Assembly: GCA_017616775.1 (NCBI GenBank)
Contig: JAFZXM010000031.1
Span: forward strand, 1-64,000
Length of the DNA: 64,000 nucleotides
Direction: 5' to 3'
Source: Bacteroidales bacterium
GTDB lineage: Bacteria; Bacteroidota; Bacteroidia; Bacteroidales; WCHB1-69
The notes below the pieces were generated by a model. It was not told the DNA's origin. It was given only the letters and a program-made list of their open reading frames with translations, and did not search any database. The number at the start of each line of letters is the position of its first letter. Within the stretch, counting starts at the first letter, position 1. This document shows, piece by piece, positions 16,837 through 25,676 of the stretch. The translations under genes and the position numbers were made by a program.

Positions 16837-17763
16837 TCAATCTTCCGTTAATATATTACCTACATGATTTTCATCTGCACTTATGTATTTCAACATGCCT
16901 AAATATGGTTGATTCAACATCATGTGAGCCAACTTGAACGAATCATCTATGTTTTGTGATTCGTGATTATTGGGTTCGTCATTAATGATATCTGAACAGA
17001 TATCCCGTATGTCAGGTTCATTCATTCGATAGTTTAACGCATTTACCCACATATAATCTTTATCTTTATATTTCGAATAATTTAACAAAGCATAAGTTAA
17101 AGCCTGTACATATAAAGACGACTTCAGTATTATTTTGCGTTTTTCTTTTTCAATAGAGCTTGATGATTTTTTATTATATTCATTCATCATTTCTTCTGGT
17201 AACAAAATCTGTATCTTTGGCGAATCCAAATCGTATGTGACAGAATTCTCGTTTGTGCGATTATTTTTTTGGACAGTCATAAATGACTTCAAGTTCCTAA
17301 CATTACGAAGATCTAAATTCAAAGGAATCGAACATTTTCTATACGCAACAAGTAAATCACCTTTATGCAAGTTTATTATATGGCCATCATAATCTGGATT
17401 TAACCCATCGTTCTTATAATCGTGAATATCTTTCTTTGCAATAACGAAACACTCGAATTCTAATTTGCCATTCAGCAAATTCTTTTCAACTATAAAATTA
17501 AACTCAGGTTTCGCTGACGTTACACATTTTCGATACATTGTTGAATGACAGGATACTTCTACAGAAAATTCTGCAAAATCTTCCTGAATATAGTTGAGAA
17601 CACCCTCGTTTTTCAATTGAAGAACAACCAACACATCGAAGTTCGTCTCGTCCTCTTTAATTATAATTTCTGGATTTGCACACCCTGTTTCTTCCAATGT
17701 CGGTCTAATATCGTCACTTATTCCCAAAACAGGATATGGTAAAGATACATTTTCTATTTTCAT
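16837..17763 (-). CDS. uncharacterised protein of the GHKL ATPase module
   Basis: I do not recognise the family. It has 308 residues, no signal peptide and no membrane segment. The first 190 residues alternate in a beta-rich pattern (DVLVVLQLKN, FNFIVEKNLL, LEFECFVIAK, VTYDLDSPKIQILLP). The last 110 are helical, with a Lys/Ser-rich hinge near 200 (KKSSSSIEKEKRKIILKSS). It begins five bases after the ATPase gene and ends two bases before the DUF6339-like gene, so it is very likely a partner of both. A substrate- or DNA-recognition role is only a guess. Confidence 0.6.
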   Translation of the reverse strand: MKIENVSLPYPVLGISDDIRPTLEETGCANPEIIIKEDETNFDVLVVLQLKNEGVLNYIQEDFAEFSVEVSCHSTMYRKCVTSAKPEFNFIVEKNLLNGKLEFECFVIAKKDIHDYKNDGLNPDYDGHIINLHKGDLLVAYRKCSIPLNLDLRNVRNLKSFMTVQKNNRTNENSVTYDLDSPKIQILLPEEMMNEYNKKSSSSIEKEKRKIILKSSLYVQALTYALLNYSKYKDKDYMWVNALNYRMNEPDIRDICSDIINDEPNNHESQNIDDSFKLAHMMLNQPYLGMLKYISADENHVGNILTED

Positions 17764-17768
17764 GGCAT

Positions 17769-19814
17769 TTATTCTTTTATGATTACATCATGTTCTGTCA
17801 ACAAAGAAAAAGCATATTCGCCCACGTTGTCTACTCTAAAAGTAATAATATTTTTCCCTTCTACTAAAGGAACTTCTGATATTTCATTCTCTCTAGTTTT
17901 TCCAACAGAGGATGATAGTATATTTACATTACAACTTTTATCATCTGTTTCTCCTACGGCTGTTAATGTTAAGTAGGCCTTTTCTACTTGTTGAGGTGAA
18001 TGAATTATAAGAGTATATAACATCTTACCATCTTCTTCCTCATCAGAGAAAAGCCGGTACTTGACAGGAAACTTTTTTCGAACCTGCCTTTCATCACCTT
18101 CGGGTGTGTCTTCATAATTATCATCCCCTGTCGATTTCGGTTTAGGATCAGGGGCTGGCTTTACGGGATGTTTCTTTTTTCTTCCTCCTGATATGTCTGT
18201 TGGCAAATCTGTGTTTTCAACTTTTTTTGGAGAAGAAACTTGTGCTTTCCCTACGAATGCTGGTTTTCGGAATTGAGTAGATATTCCTGCATGAATATCT
18301 ACAGGAGCACCCGCTATCTCGTCATTAGCTCCTTGCTTATTGATAAGACTTCCAATAAGAGGATTTGTCGTATCGCTGTCCGATATAAGTGGCACCGTAA
18401 AATCTTCAAGTTCCACATCGTCCGAATCTGTTTGGTTATTTGGGAAAACAATATTCAGACACCAGCGAATAAAATCTATCATTTCTTCTTCAATTTGACC
18501 AGCTTTTTCTATCATTTCTGGAGGTCGCTTGTCAAATTCCAACTGTCTTCGACTCCATGTTCTATGAGCAGCATCTTCCATATACCGTAATAATATATTG
18601 CCCTTTTCTTTATCATCGCATAAAAATACCGCAGAATAACCGCGAGATGTCTTATTGCGTTGAACTCCTACAACCATACGAGGACAACGCATAAATAATA
18701 CCACATCATTCCCTTTTTGTTCATCAACATTCAAAAACAAGGAAGTATCACCTAATATAGACAATGTTTTTTTAAAACATATATATTTTTTCCCCGCACA
18801 AGCTTCAATAGCTTCTTCATCTGACAAACCTTCTGTAATTGTTATATCATTTTTCCTATATGCCTGCCAATATGGATTTGGATTAAATCTATCAAAAACT
18901 TTTTTTTGAGCCACATCGTAAGGTGGATTATTAAAGAATTGATTCTCAAAAATTGTATCGATATTATCTTTATTACATTCAAACTCATAACCATCCCCAA
19001 AATCAATGAAAACTTCCAATTTTCCATCGTTTATAGCTGCAAAAAAATTTCTAAGTACAGCCTCACAGCATTCTGTAAAAATTACAGACTTATTTGCTAT
19101 ATTAACATAAGGAATAGAAACCGTTGTGCCTGGTTCTTTTCTACGAAAATCGTCAGGAATTTTAGAACTCTCACCATTGTATTCTTGTACTGGAATACCC
19201 TCGCCCTCATCCCAGAACCCGGTGTCAAGATATGAATAATGAGCTTCTTCAGCTGGATGATTAGCCAATCTCGAAACCCCTTCAAATGTTCGCACACCAT
19301 CTTGAGTCATAGAAGAAACTATTATAGTATTTATCTCTGAAATAGTAAAATATGTAATTTTCCCATATCCATGTGATCCTCCTGCGCCCGCAGAATCATT
19401 AGGATCCCCGGTATAACGAACAAATTTTTTAAAGCGACCAGTATCTAATTCATAATCATAATCCATTCCAATGGTATTATAATCAGAAACATCCAACATA
19501 TATATATTTGGAGTATCCATAACTTCTAACATACGCTTAAATCTATCAGCATGAAAACTATCATAACAAGCTTGTATGTGTATGCGTAACTCTTTAAATC
19601 CCTTGAAATCTTCCGCTGAAAACGTTCGAATTTTATATTCCACTCTGACTGGAATATTATCACAGCTGGGATGGTCTAAAGAATTCTGTATTGACTCTCT
19701 TATTAATGTTTGATATATTGGACCGGGAAACAACTCTTTTTGAGGATCATTCTCTCCACGTCCAAACGCATTTTTCGCCTGTGGAAAATACCAATGTATA
19801 TTAGAATCTCTCAT
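17769..19814 (-). CDS. GHKL (MutL/MORC-type) ATPase of a restriction-like module
   Basis: A 681-residue ATPase with a Bergerat fold near the N terminus: the N-box RESIQNSLD (Glu40, Asn44, Asp47), an Asp-containing second motif LDVSDYNTIGM near 107-117, the glycine-rich lid GAGGSHGYGK at 143-152, and GTTVSIPYV near 230. After the ATPase and transducer-like region come an acidic stretch, a basic linker near 545-575 and a beta-rich C-terminal domain. Bacterial GHKL ATPases of this type were described by Iyer, Abhiman and Aravind (2008) beside DNA methylases and nucleases, as ancestors of eukaryotic MORC proteins. Here the neighbours are a 78-residue protein before it and two uncharacterised proteins after it. 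ATP-driven clamp closure on DNA is inferred from the superfamily. Confidence 0.82.
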   Translation of the reverse strand: MRDSNIHWYFPQAKNAFGRGENDPQKELFPGPIYQTLIRESIQNSLDHPSCDNIPVRVEYKIRTFSAEDFKGFKELRIHIQACYDSFHADRFKRMLEVMDTPNIYMLDVSDYNTIGMDYDYELDTGRFKKFVRYTGDPNDSAGAGGSHGYGKITYFTISEINTIIVSSMTQDGVRTFEGVSRLANHPAEEAHYSYLDTGFWDEGEGIPVQEYNGESSKIPDDFRRKEPGTTVSIPYVNIANKSVIFTECCEAVLRNFFAAINDGKLEVFIDFGDGYEFECNKDNIDTIFENQFFNNPPYDVAQKKVFDRFNPNPYWQAYRKNDITITEGLSDEEAIEACAGKKYICFKKTLSILGDTSLFLNVDEQKGNDVVLFMRCPRMVVGVQRNKTSRGYSAVFLCDDKEKGNILLRYMEDAAHRTWSRRQLEFDKRPPEMIEKAGQIEEEMIDFIRWCLNIVFPNNQTDSDDVELEDFTVPLISDSDTTNPLIGSLINKQGANDEIAGAPVDIHAGISTQFRKPAFVGKAQVSSPKKVENTDLPTDISGGRKKKHPVKPAPDPKPKSTGDDNYEDTPEGDERQVRKKFPVKYRLFSDEEEDGKMLYTLIIHSPQQVEKAYLTLTAVGETDDKSCNVNILSSSVGKTRENEISEVPLVEGKNIITFRVDNVGEYAFSLLTEHDVIIKE

Positions 19815-19817
19815 TAC

Positions 19818-20054
19818 TTATGCTTTAAAAGTAAACCCCTGTTTGTTTGTTTTATGTAATTCATTCACATATGCAGACCTTGCATCTTTCATAGCTTTTG
19901 ATATTTCAGAAAACATGAGTTCTACATCCGATTCGGAATATTCATAGTTATTTCTATTAGAACAATTCTTCAATAACTGCAACGTATCCAATATTTTCTG
20001 CACTCTATTGCCTGCTACTTTTTCAAATCTTTGTCGTTTTTCTGTCTTTGACAT
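19818..20054 (-). CDS. small helical protein, first gene of the GHKL module
   Basis: A 78-residue, charged, probably all-helical protein (EKRQRFEKVAGNRVQKILDT; DVELMFSEISKAMKDARSAY). The start is set at the ATG at 20054, downstream of the promoter at 20088-20095; a longer reading would run through the promoter. It ends three bases before the ATPase gene. Size and position suggest a regulatory or adaptor subunit, or an accessory DNA-binding protein. No family recognised. Confidence 0.7.
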   Translation of the reverse strand: MSKTEKRQRFEKVAGNRVQKILDTLQLLKNCSNRNNYEYSESDVELMFSEISKAMKDARSAYVNELHKTNKQGFTFKA

Positions 20055-20087
20055 ATAATATATTTTTTTAATATTTAAATTACGCTG

Positions 20088-20095
20088 CAAAGATA
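20088..20095 (-). promoter_or_regulatory. promoter of the GHKL module, -7 element
   Basis: Minus strand TATCTTTG, exact TAnnTTTG, 33 bases before the ATG at 20054. The 148-base gap between the methyltransferase and the small gene is very A/T-rich and holds only this signal. Confidence 0.6.
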
Positions 20096-20202
20096 CAACA
20101 TATTTTTCAAATAAAAACATATTTTAAAAAAATTTTTTTAAAATATTTAATATATATCAAAAATAAGAACTACATTTTAAAAATATAGTACATCTATAAG
20201 AA

Positions 20203-21564
20203 CTATTCTACATTTATATAGTTAATATTATCATATTTTAATAAAGACCTCGCAACTTCTTTAACAACAGGTATTGCAACAGAATTCCCGAACTGCTTAT
20301 AGGCAGGTGATTTTCCGACACATATTTCAAAATATTCCGGAAATCCTTGCATTCTTGCACATTCTCGTTCCGTTAAAACTCGTATATGGTCATGATTAAG
20401 TTCTCCTCTCGGGTCATTTGCTTGATTTACATCAGGATTGGCATCATCTATAATCAAATTTCTTTCCAATCCCATACCTCCCACCATAAGAGTATGTCCG
20501 AAATCATTATCTCCTATGGTTCTATAACCATATCCGCGACCTTGATTATGTTGAACTTCTTTATGTTTAACCAATGTCTGCCAATATCTTTCGGACATAT
20601 AATATCGGGTATCCACTACACCCTTTTCACGAATATCTCCAAAATGTTTATCCAAAATACCCTCTCCTGTCGGATATTTATATTCCTTATTCGGACGCTC
20701 AAGAAAACCTACAATAAATACTCTGTCTCTATTTTGTGGAACTCCAAAATGTCGAGCATTCAATATTTTCGGGTCAGGAACATAATATCCGAGTTCATCT
20801 CTAAGAATATTTAAAATTGTATCAATTGTTTTTTCCGACATACTTCTACCTTCATTATCTCTATTATGAATGGAAAGTAAACCCGGAACATTTTCTAATA
20901 AAATAATACGTGGGTGTTTAGTTGCAATTATTTCTTTAATATCAAAAAATAAAGTTCCTTTGTTTTCATCTCCAAATCCTTTTCTCAATCCGGCCATAGA
21001 AAAAGGTTGACATGGAAATCCTGCACATAAAACATCTATACCTTCCGGTATACGTTTTTTATTTTCATTTAACTTAATGTCTCCAAAAGGAATTACTCCA
21101 TGGTTCATACCATAACTCCTTTGAGCACTTCCATCAAATTCTGATGCATAAACACATCTTCCTCCCAATTGTTCCAATGCAATCCTAAAGCCTCCTATTC
21201 CGGCAAATAAATCGATAAAAGTAAAAGCATTATTGTTACGATGCCTTTTATATACAGGAGTATCATTAATTTCAGAGAATAATTCTTCTAATTCTTGTTC
21301 TTCTATTTCAGCATCATCAGGCAATTGAGTATGGGTTGCTTTGTAATAGCTTTTCAATATAGGAATAGCTTTTTCTTTGTAAAATGCACCTTCAGGATGA
21401 TTTTTGTTTTGTATATAATGCGTAATAATTGCCATATCTGCATTATAATCATAATTTTTTGTATCAATATCCTGTTGTAATTTAAGCCATTGTCTTATAG
21501 GAGCAATAAGTTTTCCTCCAAAAATTTCCTCTTTAGATAGCTTATCAATATTATATTGCTTCAT
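20203..21564 (-). CDS. DNA (cytosine-5-)-methyltransferase, intact
   Basis: Methylates cytosine at C5 in a DNA target; the protective half of a restriction-modification system. All key motifs are present: I (DLFAGIGGFR, 118-127), IV (AGFPCQPFS with catalytic Cys185), VI (ENV, 224-226), VIII (QNRDRVF), and X (QFGNSV) near the C terminus. It has a 110-residue helical N-terminal extension not needed for catalysis. Its 5' end overlaps vsr by 14 bases. The target recognition region between VIII and X contains no readable specificity clue. Confidence 0.95.
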   Translation of the reverse strand: MKQYNIDKLSKEEIFGGKLIAPIRQWLKLQQDIDTKNYDYNADMAIITHYIQNKNHPEGAFYKEKAIPILKSYYKATHTQLPDDAEIEEQELEELFSEINDTPVYKRHRNNNAFTFIDLFAGIGGFRIALEQLGGRCVYASEFDGSAQRSYGMNHGVIPFGDIKLNENKKRIPEGIDVLCAGFPCQPFSMAGLRKGFGDENKGTLFFDIKEIIATKHPRIILLENVPGLLSIHNRDNEGRSMSEKTIDTILNILRDELGYYVPDPKILNARHFGVPQNRDRVFIVGFLERPNKEYKYPTGEGILDKHFGDIREKGVVDTRYYMSERYWQTLVKHKEVQHNQGRGYGYRTIGDNDFGHTLMVGGMGLERNLIIDDANPDVNQANDPRGELNHDHIRVLTERECARMQGFPEYFEICVGKSPAYKQFGNSVAIPVVKEVARSLLKYDNINYINVE

Positions 21565-21964
21565 ATACTTTACGAACTTCTTCTACACAAGCGGTAATAT
21601 TTTTTTTAATATCTGTTTCCCAAAAACGAATAACAGCCCATCCTTCCGCTTGTAGTCTTGCATTAACTTCTTTATCGCGAGCTATATTTCGTTCTATTTT
21701 CGGAATCCAAAACTCTCTATTAGATTTGAAGTCTGCTTGCTGTTTCTCCCAATCTTTACCATGCCACATCTCTCCATCACAGAAGATGGCAATTTTCTTT
21801 CCTTTATGAGAGAAATCAGGATGACCGAAAATCGTTTTATTGTTTTTCCTAAAATGCAAACCGGCATTCCATAAAGACTTACCTAACAAGATTTCAATCT
21901 TTGTACCTTTTCCTTTTACTGCAACCATATTTTTATGCCGTTGTTCGGGAGTCAATTTATCCAT
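21551..21964 (-). CDS. vsr: very short patch repair endonuclease (Vsr)
   Basis: Nicks DNA at T:G mismatches that arise when 5-methylcytosine deaminates, so it normally accompanies a C5 methyltransferase. The 137 residues contain LTPEQRHKNM at the start, GHPDF (Asp50 in the position of the catalytic Asp), FCDGEMWHGKDW (63-71, with His68) and the closing WAVIRFWETDI. Compared with the usual GCFWHGC core there is Glu-Met in place of Cys-Phe. It overlaps dcm by 14 bases, which indicates coupled expression. Since some Vsr-like proteins act as restriction nucleases, that role is possible too. Confidence 0.9.
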   Translation of the reverse strand: MDKLTPEQRHKNMVAVKGKGTKIEILLGKSLWNAGLHFRKNNKTIFGHPDFSHKGKKIAIFCDGEMWHGKDWEKQQADFKSNREFWIPKIERNIARDKEVNARLQAEGWAVIRFWETDIKKNITACVEEVRKVYEAI

Positions 21965-21967
21965 TTT

Positions 21968-22744
21968 TTACAATCCTTTAAAAATTTTATCCCTGTGATA
22001 TGCAAGGTAGTCTCGATTCGGTTGGTGTTCTATCGGCATTATCAATTGTTGTCCGGCAATACAGCCGAAATGTTGGTCAAAATATTCTTGTGTTTCGTAT
22101 TCTCGCAAAGCGGATGACAGACATACAGTGAAATCATCCGGCGAAATGGTAATCAATCCACGGTCAAAAGCCCTGTCGTATAAAGCAGACAAACAGATGC
22201 CGTTTTCAGGATTGAGTTTCTGTGAGGGTGTACTATCTGCCCACGGGATGATATGGCTGGCAACCAACAAATCAGGAATACTGATTCCTGTAATAGCACA
22301 GCGTTCCTCGTAGTTATAAAGAATCATCGAACGAAAAGCCGTTTGGTTTACACGTTGCTTGATGATTGTCTCTCTTTCTTTCCCTTCCATCTCTCTCTGT
22401 GTAAGATGCAGCGTTTCTTCAATTGGCTTATTTAACAAGTGCGCTTTTATGCGTTGAGCTTCCAAAAACAGCTTTTCTTTGTCTCCTGCAAACTCATCCC
22501 AGATGGGTTTGCAAACAGACATACCCGCAGGCATTCCTGTGCGACCTGATTCTGTAATATATGGGTCACATGCTGCAAAATTGACCAGACGCAGTGCCGC
22601 AGAATTGTCAGACCGACCGATAAGACGTGCCAACTCCTTTACTTCCGGGGTGGTACGGTTAAGCCGTCCAAACGGAAGTTGGAAATATACGCTCAGAGTC
22701 AGTATCAACTCTTCCCGTGTCCATCTATTTTGTTGGTTAGTCAT
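21968..22744 (-). CDS. HNH endonuclease, probable restriction subunit
   Basis: A 258-residue protein with a helical N-terminal region typical of HNH_2-type putative restriction enzymes (WTREELILTLSVYFQLPFGR, then SDNSAALRLVNFAACD). The nuclease core is near 150-205: CAITGI, ASHIIPWA (catalytic His) and NPENGICLSALYDRAFD (Asn and the second His-position helix). It lies three bases before vsr and 47 after the ABC ATPase gene. With vsr and dcm it makes a plausible type II-like set in which it is the DNA-cutting part. Confidence 0.85.
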   Translation of the reverse strand: MTNQQNRWTREELILTLSVYFQLPFGRLNRTTPEVKELARLIGRSDNSAALRLVNFAACDPYITESGRTGMPAGMSVCKPIWDEFAGDKEKLFLEAQRIKAHLLNKPIEETLHLTQREMEGKERETIIKQRVNQTAFRSMILYNYEERCAITGISIPDLLVASHIIPWADSTPSQKLNPENGICLSALYDRAFDRGLITISPDDFTVCLSSALREYETQEYFDQHFGCIAGQQLIMPIEHQPNRDYLAYHRDKIFKGL

Positions 22745-22791
22745 AATAAGCCGATGAATATATGTTTTTTGTTGGGCATAATAATCTTGAT

Positions 22792-24495
22792 TCAGATTCT
22801 AAAAAGTTTATCCTCCTGTGACAACTCTACCACAAAACGCTCCGATTGATTGATTTCAGACGGAAGTTTATCTTTCAAAATCGAAGCAACGAATTGTATA
22901 TTTTTTTCTTCAACTATCTCCGCAATTCTAATTAGTTGGTTGTCGCTCATCAATTCCTTTTTATCGTTCAAAATAAAATCCAAGTGGGGAATGTTCTCTT
23001 GACGAGCGAACATTGTATAGGCTATGTCGAAACAAGATATTTCGCCCATTTTCTTTCCTGTACTAAGGTTGGCGTTAAAAGAAGAAAACTTATAGATATT
23101 AGTCCCGGTTTTTTTGTTTGGTACAGAATCAAATTTAATGACATATTCTTCGTCATAGATTTGGCGTGATATCTGGGAAAACAGAATATTGAATTTGTTA
23201 ACCTGCTCTTGAACGTGATTCTTAAACGAGTCAGAAAACAAGTCGTCATCAATGGTTTTCAGTTCGCCTTCTGATTGTAATATCTCGTTCTCCACCGTGT
23301 TAATCTGGTTGATAATATTCTCATATTCACCCTTTTCTTGGTATTTTTGATTCAATTCGTTGATAAGATTCTCCAATTCTTCATACGTATTGGATTTAAC
23401 CACTTTTTGGGTCAAGGCATCTTCTTTTGTAAGCAGAATTCGTAATTCTTTTTGTAAAGAATCAAGTCTTTCCTTGATTTGTGGCAACGATTTCAAAATG
23501 AATCCCACTTTGTTGTCAAGCATTTGATTGTGGTAAGTGACCAATTCCTCAAAGGTGCGTTGTAAATCTGGGATTAGCACTTTGGCTTGTTTGTAAATTA
23601 GAGCGAGTTGTGCATTATCTATGTTTGATTTTTGAGATTCCAATTCCCGTTGCGCATCAAGAATCATATCACGGCGCATTTGGGTCGTGTTGATTTCAGA
23701 ACTTATGCTATTGATTTGATATTTTATGGCATTCAAAGTATCCATATCGGCTGCAAAGTTCGGATTGATGTTCAGTTGGGCTTTTTGTTTCTTCAACTCT
23801 TCGATTCGGGCATCAACAAGTCCTAAAAGCGATAGATACGTGCTTTTGCTATTGTTTTTTTCCAACCGCATCTTGAAATTCTTGTCAGCCTTTAGTTTCT
23901 CCAATGTTTGCTGGCGGATACTACCATGCTCAAAATTACAGCCGAACATGAATAGATACAAAGATTCATATTCTGCATCAGAGGTATATGGATCCAAGGT
24001 TTTTAAAACATTCGAAACGTTTTGGTCAGAGTATCGAATGTTATGAGAAATGATTTGACGGAAAGTTGGCTTATCCTTTTCAATCCCCAAAATAGCTTGT
24101 TCTAAAGCTTGTGGATAGTCTTCTTCATTTGAGATATTAACGCCATTTATCTCTCGAATAGCATTTGAGCGTTTTTTGAAATTACGTTTAATTATGACGT
24201 CTCTTCTTTCAAAATCAGTTGTCAGAACTAATTCAACGACAACATTGGTATTAATCAGAAAGTCTTTAACGTCTTTATGCTCAACTTTTGGATTGGCGGG
24301 GTCAGAATATATGATGCTGGCATCTTTGCCCAAACAAAAATCCACCAACTTTAATACAGTTGTTTTTCCGACATTATTACCTGTTTCGGTTGTGGCGTTG
24401 GGTGTGTTGTCAACAATGAGGTTGAGTCCTTGGTGGAAAGGGATGTTTCGAATAACCCCATTGTCATTGTAGATGGATAATAATTTTATGAACAT
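22792..24495 (-). CDS. ABC-three component system ATPase (DUF2326-type)
   Basis: SMC/Rad50-like ATPase of the ABC-3C conflict systems defined by Krishnan, Burroughs, Iyer and Aravind (2020). Start chosen at the ATG at 24495 (MFIKLLSIYND), because the 17 residues further upstream do not belong to the fold and the choice gives a normal 10-base overlap with the MC6 gene. Walker A is GNNVGKTT (39-46). Residues about 190-430 form long coiled coils. The C-terminal ATPase half has a Walker-B-like HLDFILNDKKELMSD. Total 567 residues. It senses an unknown trigger and drives the effector. Confidence 0.85.
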   Translation of the reverse strand: MFIKLLSIYNDNGVIRNIPFHQGLNLIVDNTPNATTETGNNVGKTTVLKLVDFCLGKDASIIYSDPANPKVEHKDVKDFLINTNVVVELVLTTDFERRDVIIKRNFKKRSNAIREINGVNISNEEDYPQALEQAILGIEKDKPTFRQIISHNIRYSDQNVSNVLKTLDPYTSDAEYESLYLFMFGCNFEHGSIRQQTLEKLKADKNFKMRLEKNNSKSTYLSLLGLVDARIEELKKQKAQLNINPNFAADMDTLNAIKYQINSISSEINTTQMRRDMILDAQRELESQKSNIDNAQLALIYKQAKVLIPDLQRTFEELVTYHNQMLDNKVGFILKSLPQIKERLDSLQKELRILLTKEDALTQKVVKSNTYEELENLINELNQKYQEKGEYENIINQINTVENEILQSEGELKTIDDDLFSDSFKNHVQEQVNKFNILFSQISRQIYDEEYVIKFDSVPNKKTGTNIYKFSSFNANLSTGKKMGEISCFDIAYTMFARQENIPHLDFILNDKKELMSDNQLIRIAEIVEEKNIQFVASILKDKLPSEINQSERFVVELSQEDKLFRI

Positions 24496-24710
24496 AATAC
24501 GACCTCCTCTCCTTCTATTTTTGCTACATCTATTAAGTACAGCCAATCAAGGCATAGAATAAACATGGAAAAACTGATTTGTACAATTTCAGATACTTTT
24601 GAATATAATTCAAACAAGTGCATATTGCCTGATTTTTGGAGCACTTGTAATACAAAAGCTCCATTATAGTAAACACAGTTCTCTGGCCTTATATTATCTG
24701 GTAGTAGCAT
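24486..24710 (-). CDS. ABC-three component system middle component 6 (MC6)
   Basis: A 74-residue protein with the MC6 pattern: MLLPDNIRPENCVYYNGAFV at the start, then a helix, then SFSMFILCLDWLYLIDVA. MC proteins link the ABC ATPase to the effector. It overlaps the ATPase gene by 10 bases and begins six bases after the SMEK gene, the usual order effector-MC-ATPase. Confidence 0.82.
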   Translation of the reverse strand: MLLPDNIRPENCVYYNGAFVLQVLQKSGNMHLFELYSKVSEIVQISFSMFILCLDWLYLIDVAKIEGEEVVLCS

Positions 24711-24716
24711 AATGGA

Positions 24717-25676
24717 TTATGGCTTTTCAAAGATTTTACATTTAATGAACGCGTCAACCAATATGATATCAACATACAACTCTAAGTCATCATCATAAAA
24801 CTGTTTCAAATTGGCGCTCAAGGATAATTTATCTTTGATATTCTGTGCAATGGCTTTATACAATTCATCTCCGGAGAATTTCGATTTTAATTCCAAATAT
24901 TCTTTTCTGATGGTCTGAAGGACGGCATAACTTTTGTTATTCCCCATTTTGTCAAACTCATCATAGATCCTTTGCACAACATAGAAATAAACATCATATT
25001 GTTCAACAACCTCTTTGAAAACAGCGAGATTATTTTTTATGATTTTATTGTCAATGTCATAAGTAGTGGTATCAAAAATTGCCTCATTGCTCTCCAAATC
25101 GATTTCTGAAAGTTCGTTTATCACATGAGCAAGTCCTGTTTCAAGTTTCAATTCGTCCGTTTCAAAATGCAACTCTTGTTTAATATACTTATATACCTCT
25201 TCCATTTCGGTAGCGGACAAAGATTTTATTTTATTCAATAAAGTATCAATATCATAAATATCGGTAGATGCATCAAACTGTATGTTGAGATTTGAAGGTG
25301 TGTTGAATTTATGTTCTTTAAGTTTATCAGCTGGTTTTGCAATCGAAACAAATTTGTAATTATACCCAGTATATTGGAGCCCTAATTTGTCCAATGAAGA
25401 CTGGATTTTAGTGGTAGTATTTGTCGATGAAACCTGAACAATTATATTTCCCGATGTATAAATCAAGTCAACAGCAGGGCTATTACGTTGAATCGTGTTG
25501 GCATTTACTAAATTCCATCCGTAAAGAAGATTCAGCAAACGCATGTAGAAATCTTCGCAATGTATGTTTATATCATACATGTTTAAAGACCCTCTTGATG
25601 TGATTCTTACAGAAAGCCATGCAAGACGTTCTTCTATATAATTGAAATAGATTTGCGTTTTCATAAATTTAATCAT
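24717..25676 (-). CDS. SMEK-domain effector of the ABC-three component system
   Basis: Effector component of 319 residues. The N-terminal SMEK domain is clear at about 25-90: SRGSLNMYDINIHCEDFYMR, LLNLLYGW, then SPAVDLIY and IIVQVSSTNT, a restriction-endonuclease-like arrangement (Asp ... Gln-Val) suggesting nuclease activity. The rest is helical and acidic. The ATG at 25676 overlaps the stop of the upstream methyltransferase remnant (ATGA); an alternative ATG is at 25664. With MC6 and the ATPase it forms a complete three-gene system. Confidence 0.8.
   Translation of the reverse strand: MIKFMKTQIYFNYIEERLAWLSVRITSRGSLNMYDINIHCEDFYMRLLNLLYGWNLVNANTIQRNSPAVDLIYTSGNIIVQVSSTNTTTKIQSSLDKLGLQYTGYNYKFVSIAKPADKLKEHKFNTPSNLNIQFDASTDIYDIDTLLNKIKSLSATEMEEVYKYIKQELHFETDELKLETGLAHVINELSEIDLESNEAIFDTTTYDIDNKIIKNNLAVFKEVVEQYDVYFYVVQRIYDEFDKMGNNKSYAVLQTIRKEYLELKSKFSGDELYKAIAQNIKDKLSLSANLKQFYDDDLELYVDIILVDAFIKCKIFEKP

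Noticed and set aside
20055-20120. N-terminal extension of the 78-residue protein
   Set aside because: It would place the TAnnTTTG promoter at 20088-20095 inside the coding sequence.
24496-24546. N-terminal extension of the ABC-3C ATPase
   Set aside because: The 17 extra residues overlap MC6 deeply and precede the first strand of the ATPase; the ATG at 24495 fits better.
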